52,565 nucleotides of DNA, from NCBI GenBank assembly GCA_016760525.1, contig JAESUW010000001.1, positions 1 to 52,565 of the forward strand, written 5' to 3'. A model generated the notes under the pieces. It saw only the letters and a list, made by a program, of their open reading frames with translations, searched no databases and was not told where the DNA came from. Of the stretch, positions 46,777 to 52,565 are shown piece by piece. Positions within the stretch are counted from its first letter, which is position 1, and each line of letters starts with the position of its first letter. A program made the translations under genes and the position numbers. This DNA is from Labilibaculum sp. (GTDB lineage: Bacteria > Bacteroidota > Bacteroidia > Bacteroidales > Marinifilaceae).

Positions 46777-46890
46777 AAAAACCACAAAAATGAAAACGTA
46801 AAAGAAATTGAATTTAACTCTAATTTGAGTTGTAACTGCTAGTTGGCAGTTACAAAAAACTAATCTATTCTTAATATTAAATTTTGATTT
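46777..46890 (+). promoter_or_regulatory. Conserved leader of receptor copy B with two inverted repeats
   Basis: Nearly identical to the leader of receptor copy A at 34915-35027. The inverted repeats are AACTC/GAGTT at 46816-46831 and TAACTGC/GCAGTTA at 46833-46852, the latter ending 38 nt before the ATG. Conservation between loci in opposite orientation indicates function or recent duplication. Confidence 0.7.
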
Positions 46891-49221
46891 ATGAAAAAAA
46901 GATTATTAAGTGTTTTATGTATTATTCTTGCTTTAGGTATAGCGGAGCAAGTTTACTCACAAGAAAAAAAAGATTCTGATCAGATATCTAATGATTCTAA
47001 TCCTTCAAAAAAAGAGGTGAAGAACCGAAATGTCATGTTGAATGCAGAAAGTTCTACCAGCCCACGATCTGTTAATATTAGATTGCCTTTTAAAGGCGAT
47101 ATTCTTATTTTGGAAAATGATGTGCCTGTTGTTTATTGGTTTTGGCCTACTATGCCTACTCTTGCATGGCGGTATGATAATAGTTTATCAGAAATGGGCT
47201 TACTAAGTTTTTCAGAAAGTGCTTTGACATTTGGAAAAGTTGGATATACAGTTACAAGTTCTACTAGAAAGGCCAGTCGTAAATTTAAGGGTTATGCTAC
47301 CATATATGGCAACAGTTTAGGTACTTCCAGATACGATATGACTTTAACCGGACCTATGGGTAAAAAAGGTTGGGGCTATACCGTCAGTGCTTATCAAAAC
47401 TGGGATAAAGGCAATGGACAAAAGCGTATGTTTACCGAATGGAACGAACAGGCCACTATGTTTAAGTTCGGTATTCAGAAAAAATATGATAAAGGTAACA
47501 TACGTTTGTTATATAAATACGGAGAATCAAAGGCAGTTATGTCTAATTACCAACCGCTAAACTATGATGGAGGCGGAGAAACAAGTTCTCTTGATAATTT
47601 TGAACTTGGTAAAGATAGTTATGCCGTTAGGAATGGTTTAGCTCCTTACCTGGATGCTTACAGCGGAGAACCAAAGCAAATACATCTGGGTAGCGATGAT
47701 GCTTTACTTGCTACAACTCATAATTTTTATTTAACAGGGGAGCATAAATTTAATAATGGGTGGAAATTAGATTATTCTTCTATGTATCAAAAATCAAAAG
47801 CTCCTGTTGCAATACAAGTGCCTATTAGTATTATGTTGCAAGAACCCGACCAGCAGGGCTCTGAATCATATTACTATCAAGGCACAAACAACCTACACGA
47901 AGGCGATGTTCAGTATGTATTAAACATGCTTATTCCTCGTTCGCAATCTGATGTAAATACCATTATAACCAGAGCGGAATTAACCAAAAGAGTAGATAAC
48001 CATGCACTTCGTTTGGGTGTAACACAAGTTTACAATCATACGAAATTTGTAAGCCAGAATGGTATGTATGTACAAACCGTAGAGGCAAATCCGGAAAAAC
48101 TTGATTTGCGTTATGGTGATTATCAAATGACTGACGAGTACGGGGGGCTTCCATTGGCGTTTGCTGGTTATGGAAATACTTTTGATGTTACAGATAATAA
48201 ATTAGCCTTATACCTGTCCGATGATGTTAAAGTGTCAAATTGGTTTCGTTTTGGAGTTGGCGGACGCGTGGAATATCAAACAAAAAAGGAGATCAGAAAT
48301 ATCTATAAAAATGAATTGATAGAAGATAAACCCTTGGCTGAACATACTTACACTGGAATATGGAATACAGTAGGAACTGCTGATTTTGTATTAAATATCA
48401 CTCCCAGTTTTGGATTGTTAGGTGACGTAACTTACAACAATTTTTTCGATAATGAAACTTCTTGGAATTACCCATATAGAGATGTTAACGGAAATCCAAT
48501 TGGTGAACCGGGAACTAGTGATCCAGCAAGACAATCAGTACCTGAAGAAAATAAAATTACCGTGGTGAATTACGGCGGTGGTATATTTCTAAATGCCGGG
48601 AAAAAACTGAGTTTGGTTTCAAAAGTAACCCGTATTACTAAAGAAAACATCTTGTCTAATTCAGCTGTTATTACTAACCCTGATGGTTCAGGTGAACGGA
48701 AAGATTTTTCACCATTTTTCTACGATATCAGTACTGTAGGATGGTCTACCGATGTTGTTCTTACTCCCTTTAAAGGCTTTGTTTTGCATTATCTGTTAAC
48801 ATTACAGAATCCTCAATACAAAAACTACAATTATGGCGCTTTTGGGGTGAATTATAATTACAGCAACAATACAATTCCTGAGCTTTCTAAGGTGTTAATG
48901 GAGATTGATCCCAGCTATTCCTTTATGAAAGGAGACATGCGTGTTTGGTTTAGCTTGCGTTATTTTGGGAAACAATATGCCAATCCGACCAATCAATATT
49001 CTTACAACGGAAGATGGGAAAACTTTGGAGGAATTGATTATAGAATAAGTAGAAAGGCGATGCTTAAATTCCAGGTAGTTAATTTCATGGATGAAAAAGG
49101 CGTTAAAGGCCAAATGCAGGGAGCCGACCAAGTAACCGATGACCGGTTTGTTGGTCGTAAAGTTGTTGCAGGAGCAATTCGTCCTAGAACTTTTGAATTA
49201 TCACTAAATATCAAATTTTAA
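46891..49221 (+). CDS. TonB-dependent-receptor-like outer membrane barrel (copy B), no SusD partner
   Basis: Outer-membrane protein of 776 residues, paralogous over its whole length to the one at 32548-34914. The signal peptide is almost identical (LLSVLCIILALGIAEQVYSQ). The plug-like part has NVMLNAESSTSPRSVNIRLP and ILILENDVPVVYWFWP. The barrel shares GEHKFNNGWKL, VVNYGGGIFLN and SLRYFGKQYANPTN with copy A and ends in FELSLNIKF. Differences cluster in probable extracellular loops (for example about 415-430), which may tune specificity. It leads a plus-strand locus with the small secreted protein, GH3 and GH2 downstream, mirroring the arrangement of copy A. Confidence 0.7.
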   Translation: MKKRLLSVLCIILALGIAEQVYSQEKKDSDQISNDSNPSKKEVKNRNVMLNAESSTSPRSVNIRLPFKGDILILENDVPVVYWFWPTMPTLAWRYDNSLSEMGLLSFSESALTFGKVGYTVTSSTRKASRKFKGYATIYGNSLGTSRYDMTLTGPMGKKGWGYTVSAYQNWDKGNGQKRMFTEWNEQATMFKFGIQKKYDKGNIRLLYKYGESKAVMSNYQPLNYDGGGETSSLDNFELGKDSYAVRNGLAPYLDAYSGEPKQIHLGSDDALLATTHNFYLTGEHKFNNGWKLDYSSMYQKSKAPVAIQVPISIMLQEPDQQGSESYYYQGTNNLHEGDVQYVLNMLIPRSQSDVNTIITRAELTKRVDNHALRLGVTQVYNHTKFVSQNGMYVQTVEANPEKLDLRYGDYQMTDEYGGLPLAFAGYGNTFDVTDNKLALYLSDDVKVSNWFRFGVGGRVEYQTKKEIRNIYKNELIEDKPLAEHTYTGIWNTVGTADFVLNITPSFGLLGDVTYNNFFDNETSWNYPYRDVNGNPIGEPGTSDPARQSVPEENKITVVNYGGGIFLNAGKKLSLVSKVTRITKENILSNSAVITNPDGSGERKDFSPFFYDISTVGWSTDVVLTPFKGFVLHYLLTLQNPQYKNYNYGAFGVNYNYSNNTIPELSKVLMEIDPSYSFMKGDMRVWFSLRYFGKQYANPTNQYSYNGRWENFGGIDYRISRKAMLKFQVVNFMDEKGVKGQMQGADQVTDDRFVGRKVVAGAIRPRTFELSLNIKF

Positions 49222-49248
49222 TTATTAACAGTTAGAAATTTATAAATT

Positions 49249-49626
49249 ATGAAAAAAGTAAAATTAATTTTATTTGGGATGCTGTTTAGTTTGATAGCAT
49301 TAGCCGGAAATGCTCAAAACGATGATTATTTTGTAGGGAAATGGAATTTTGAAATAGTCGGTACACCTAGTGGAGATACACAGTCAACATTAACGTTTGA
49401 ACGTAAGGATGGCGAGCTTGGTGGTACTATGGAATCGGAAGGTAAAGCACTAATTACGTTCTCCCGGGTAGAATTGGATGGTGATGAAATAACTGCCTAT
49501 TTTACGTCAGACAGTGGTTACGATGTTTATTTTTACCTTGAAAAAATAGACGGAAATAATGCTGAAGGTTCAATGATGGACTTTTTTGACGCTACAGCGA
49601 AACGAATTGCTGAAAAGGAGGAATAA
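49249..49626 (+). CDS. Small secreted DYF-GKW protein (copy B), unknown function
   Basis: Secreted protein of 125 residues with signal peptide LFGMLFSLIALAGNAQ. The mature part opens NDDYFVGKWNFEIVGTPSGD and closes EGSMMDFFDATAKRI, aligning end to end with the copy at 31948-32340. Strand-like alternation and the small size suggest a beta-sandwich or calycin-like barrel; no family could be named. It is 27 nt downstream of the receptor copy B gene, so co-transcription is very likely, and a strong hairpin follows it. Confidence 0.7.
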   Translation: MKKVKLILFGMLFSLIALAGNAQNDDYFVGKWNFEIVGTPSGDTQSTLTFERKDGELGGTMESEGKALITFSRVELDGDEITAYFTSDSGYDVYFYLEKIDGNNAEGSMMDFFDATAKRIAEKEE

Positions 49627-49632
49627 TTAATA

Positions 49633-49672
49633 ATATTGTAAGAAGTGGTATTTATGCCACTTCTTACAATAT
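49633..49672. terminator. Hairpin after the receptor/small protein pair
   Basis: ATATTGTAAGAAGTGG and CCACTTCTTACAATAT are perfect 16-bp arms around TATTTATG, starting 6 nt after the stop at 49626. No clear T-run follows. It would at least reduce read-through into the GH3 gene and may set a higher level for the two upstream genes. Confidence 0.65.
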
Positions 49673-49841
49673 AAGGTTATCAACCGAAAGTCAATTGTTA
49701 TTTTAGTAATCTTATTTAACTGCTTGTTAAGTAAGATTATTATTAAATAAAGTTTCCACTTGGATACATACTCCTATCTGTAATTCTTCCAAATGTTTTT
49801 TTATCTGTTCCTTTTTATGGGAATTACTTTCATGAAAATTT

Positions 49842-52151
49842 ATGTGCAATAAATTATTTTTGTTATTGTTTATTACGTTGGTGGGGCAAGCTCAATGTCA
49901 GGAATATAATCATTTCCCGCAGTTGTCCGGTGCGACTATTAGTGATGTTGTTGAAGCAATGAGCCTGGAGGAAAAGGCATTAATTGTTGTAGGTGCGGGC
50001 TTACATAGTCAAATTGCAACAAATGAAAATGGTATTATTGGAGATGTTAAGGGGAGAGTTCAGGGGGCTACCGGTAGTACGAATGGTTTGCCTAAATTTG
50101 GAATTCCTCAACTTATTATGTCTGATGGCCCCGCTGGATTAAGAATTGACCCTATTCGTGATAAAGATAGCACTAAAACATATTACGCTACAGCGTGGCC
50201 TGTAGGTATTTTGATTGCCTCTTTCTGGGATACAACATTAATTCAAAAAGTAGGTAAAGCCCTTGGAAATGAAGTAAAGGAATATGGTATAGATGTTCAT
50301 CTTGCACCAGGAATGAATTTAATTAGAGATCTTTTAAACGGTAGAAATTTTGAATATTTCTCTGAAGATCCATTCGTGTCTGGTCGTGTTGGAGCGGCAT
50401 ATGTAAAAGGCATTCAATCTAATGGAGTAGGGAGTACAATTAAACATTTTGTTGCAAACAATCAGGAAAGCAACCGGCTTAACGTAAATGTGAATGTCAG
50501 TGAAAGAGCTTTAAGGGAATTATATTTAAAAGGTTTTGAGATAGCCATAAAAGAAGCTAAGCCTTTGTATGTGATGAGTTCATATAATAAAGTCAATGGA
50601 ACATATACCCCCGAAAGCTATGATTTGTTAACCAAAATTCTTCGGAATGAATGGGGATTTGAAGGTTGTGTAGTTACCGATTGGGGTGGAGGCCGGGATG
50701 ATGTGGCACAAATGAAAGCTGGCAATGATTTGATTATGCCGGGAGCTGACAGTAAACGGAAAGCCATAATTGATGCGGTGAAAAACGGTACACTGGAAAT
50801 GAAAATTCTTGATGAAAATGTGGCAAGAATATTACATGTCATTATACAAAGTCCATCCTATAAAAACTATCATTTTTCGAACTCTCCGGATTTGGATGAC
50901 CATGCTAAGCTGGCGAGAGTTGCAGTAGCAGAGAGCATTATTTTATTGAAAAACGACAACAACATCTTACCGATTAGCCAAAACAGTAAGGTGGCTTTAT
51001 TTGGATGTGCCTCTTATGATACTTATTCGGGAGGAACAGGAAGTGGAGAAGTATATTCCAAATACAAAGTAACAATAGCAGAAGGGCTCAAAAATCAAGG
51101 GTTTGAAAATGATCAAAAATTAGAATCTGTTTACCTCACACATATAGAACAAGATAAAATTGATTTTCCCAGACCTAAAAAAACTTTGGGGAAAGTAAGA
51201 ATGACACCTGAAAAAGAGTTTAGTATGGTAGATATTGAAAAAGCAGCTATCGACAATGATTTTGCAATTATTACCATTGGACGTGTAGCAGGAGAAGGGA
51301 AAGATGTTGAAATTGAAGAAGGATTTAATTTAAATGAATTAGAAAAAAAGCAAATTAAAAGCATCTCAGAAGTCTTTCATGCAAAGGGCAAAAAATTGAT
51401 TGTCATTATTAATTCAGGTAATACTATCGAGACAGCAAGTTGGAGAGATTATGCAGATGCCATATTGTTGCCATGGATGGCAGGGCAGGAATCCGGCAAT
51501 GCAATTGCCGATGTTTTAACCGGTTCGGTAAATCCTTCAGGAAAATTAACAGTTACTTTTCCAATTAAATATGAGGATGTGTCTTCGTCAAATAATTTTC
51601 CGGGAATACCAGAGAGAAGGCCAAAAGAAGTAACCTACGAAGAGGGAATTTACGTGGGGTATCGCTATTTTAATACGTTCAATGTAAAACCCGCTTACGA
51701 ATTTGGATATGGACTTTCTTACACCCGGTTTGAATACAGCAGGCTCAAGTTGAGTTCTTCAAAATTTGACAATGAGTTAAAGGTTGAAGTCACAGTAAAA
51801 AACACAGGCAAGGTGGCTGGAAAGGAAATTGTACAACTTTATCTTAGTGCTCCTGCAAAAAATATTGACAAGCCTTCAGCAGAATTAAAAGGTTTTGTAA
51901 AAACAGTATTGCTGAAACCAGGGGAATCGCAAACCCTGACAATGACATTACGTTCTGAGCAACTAGCTTCATTTATTACTGTACGTTCTGCTTGGATTGC
52001 AGAGGCTGGTGATTATCAGGTTAATATTGGTGCTTCAAGTGAAGATATAAAGCTTTCAAAATCATTTACATTGAATAATGAGTTGGAAGTAGAAAAGGTA
52101 AATAAAGTATTTGTTCCACAAGTTCAAATTAATGAATTAAAACATAATTGA
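49842..52151 (+). CDS. GH3 beta-glycosidase
   Basis: Secreted GH3 enzyme of 769 residues with a signal peptide (LFLLLFITLVGQAQCQ). The barrel has LIMSDGPAGLRIDPIRD, RNFEYFSEDP, IKHFVANNQE (Lys-His segment) and the nucleophile Asp280 in CVVTDWGGG. The second domain includes AIITIGRVAGEGKDVEIEEGF, and the FnIII-like C-terminus includes GKEIVQLYLSAPA and LKPGESQTL. It resembles beta-glucosidase-type GH3 enzymes with a PA14-free layout; beta-xylosidase activity is possible. An N-terminal remnant of a close paralogue survives at 15661-16233. It is 33 nt upstream of a GH2 gene. Confidence 0.85.
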   Translation: MCNKLFLLLFITLVGQAQCQEYNHFPQLSGATISDVVEAMSLEEKALIVVGAGLHSQIATNENGIIGDVKGRVQGATGSTNGLPKFGIPQLIMSDGPAGLRIDPIRDKDSTKTYYATAWPVGILIASFWDTTLIQKVGKALGNEVKEYGIDVHLAPGMNLIRDLLNGRNFEYFSEDPFVSGRVGAAYVKGIQSNGVGSTIKHFVANNQESNRLNVNVNVSERALRELYLKGFEIAIKEAKPLYVMSSYNKVNGTYTPESYDLLTKILRNEWGFEGCVVTDWGGGRDDVAQMKAGNDLIMPGADSKRKAIIDAVKNGTLEMKILDENVARILHVIIQSPSYKNYHFSNSPDLDDHAKLARVAVAESIILLKNDNNILPISQNSKVALFGCASYDTYSGGTGSGEVYSKYKVTIAEGLKNQGFENDQKLESVYLTHIEQDKIDFPRPKKTLGKVRMTPEKEFSMVDIEKAAIDNDFAIITIGRVAGEGKDVEIEEGFNLNELEKKQIKSISEVFHAKGKKLIVIINSGNTIETASWRDYADAILLPWMAGQESGNAIADVLTGSVNPSGKLTVTFPIKYEDVSSSNNFPGIPERRPKEVTYEEGIYVGYRYFNTFNVKPAYEFGYGLSYTRFEYSRLKLSSSKFDNELKVEVTVKNTGKVAGKEIVQLYLSAPAKNIDKPSAELKGFVKTVLLKPGESQTLTMTLRSEQLASFITVRSAWIAEAGDYQVNIGASSEDIKLSKSFTLNNELEVEKVNKVFVPQVQINELKHN

Positions 52152-52184
52152 AGCTTTTTATACAAACTGAAAATAAACATAACT

Positions 52185-52565
52185 ATGAAAAAAATATTAT
52201 TCTTTTTTTTATTTGTAATCACAATAAGTACAAATGTACAAAGGATCTTAGCCCAAGGCACTTTGCCATTCAATACAGGATGGTATTTTACAAAAGTTAA
52301 CCAGGAATTCCTTAAGTATGGGCCGAAATTGGTTAATGCAGATGTGTCTCATTGGCAAAATGTTGATTTACCTCACGATTGGAGTATTGAGGATTTGCCA
52401 AATCAAACTCCCGGTAAAGTTCAAGGCCCTTTTTCAAAAGCTAGTATTGGTACTGCATCCACCGGTTGGACTGTGGGAGGTGTTGGTTGGTACAAAAAGA
52501 AATTTATAACAGAAACAGCATGGAAGGACAAATATGTGTCTATTCATTTCGATGGTGTTTATATG
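52185..52565 (+). CDS. GH2 glycosidase, N-terminal part (cut by right edge)
   Basis: The open frame starts at ATG 52185 and runs through 127 codons to the window end. The signal peptide is FFFLFVITISTNVQRILAQ. The mature part has HDWSIEDLPNQTP, ASTGWTVGGVGWYKKKF and the IHFDGVYM strand, the jelly-roll domain of GH2/DUF4982-type enzymes as at 1572 and 4113. It follows the GH3 gene by 33 nt. It is the best match to the decayed GH2 remnant at 7735-8067. Catalytic residues are outside the window. Confidence 0.8.
   Translation, partial: MKKILFFFLFVITISTNVQRILAQGTLPFNTGWYFTKVNQEFLKYGPKLVNADVSHWQNVDLPHDWSIEDLPNQTPGKVQGPFSKASIGTASTGWTVGGVGWYKKKFITETAWKDKYVSIHFDGVYM

Larger units (their letters stand above)
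46133..46890. other. Divergent regulatory region between NrtR-like and receptor genes
   Basis: This 758-nt gap contains no gene. It holds the 27-bp palindrome at 46569-46595 and the conserved leader from 46777. The remaining sequence is AT-rich without recognisable repeats from elsewhere in the window. Confidence 0.45.

Noticed and set aside
1-52565. CRISPR array, tRNA or rRNA genes
   Set aside because: No regularly spaced repeats and no recognisable structural RNA sequence were seen on either strand.

Overview
The window is a stretch of a Bacteroidota genome, probably a marine or gut-associated member of the Bacteroidia. The base composition is AT-rich, and most secreted proteins begin Met-Lys-Lys and carry a signal peptide or lipobox. 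Starts lack a strong Shine-Dalgarno, and the gene content is typical of a polysaccharide utilization locus. The genus cannot be fixed from sequence alone. I saw no rRNA, tRNA, CRISPR array or insertion sequence.

Positions 1-31555 form one long minus-strand block of carbohydrate-degrading genes. In transcription order (right to left) it encodes a GH43 with C-terminal accessory domains, two GH2 beta-glucuronidase paralogues and two GH79 glucuronidase paralogues. Next come a GH3, a sulfatase, a tannase/feruloyl-esterase-like lipoprotein, a second sulfatase, another GH3 and a secreted TIM-barrel isomerase-like protein. The block ends with a GH105 unsaturated uronyl hydrolase, a DUF4861 protein, 2-keto-3-deoxygluconate kinase, two GH2 enzymes and a GH35-like enzyme that runs off the left edge. 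Together these suggest a sulfated polysaccharide or proteoglycan-type glycan rich in beta-glucuronic acid, with unsaturated uronate products feeding the KDG branch. No polysaccharide lyase and no classical SusC/SusD pair is present in the window.

Upstream of this block (31948-34914) lies a TonB-dependent-receptor-like barrel followed by a small secreted protein. A paralogous pair in the opposite orientation (46891-49626) leads a second, plus-strand locus: GH3 at 49842 and GH2 at 52185, the latter cut by the right edge. The two receptor genes share a leader of about 113 nt with two inverted repeats. Between the loci lie a repeat-rich 2-kb intergenic region, an AraC regulator diverging from a small outer-membrane protein, a TolC/adaptor/RND efflux operon and a NrtR-like regulator with a degenerate Nudix box.

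The left locus is decaying or being reshuffled. It holds a frameshifted GH2, a GH2 N-terminal relic, a GH3 N-terminus fused to a GH105 fragment, a second GH105 relic, and a GH3 whose C-terminus is frameshifted. The GH2 and GH3 relics resemble genes that look intact, as far as visible, in the right locus. A further regulatory link is a leader of about 100 nt shared by a beta-glucuronidase gene (27731) and the efflux adaptor gene (40826), which are otherwise unrelated.
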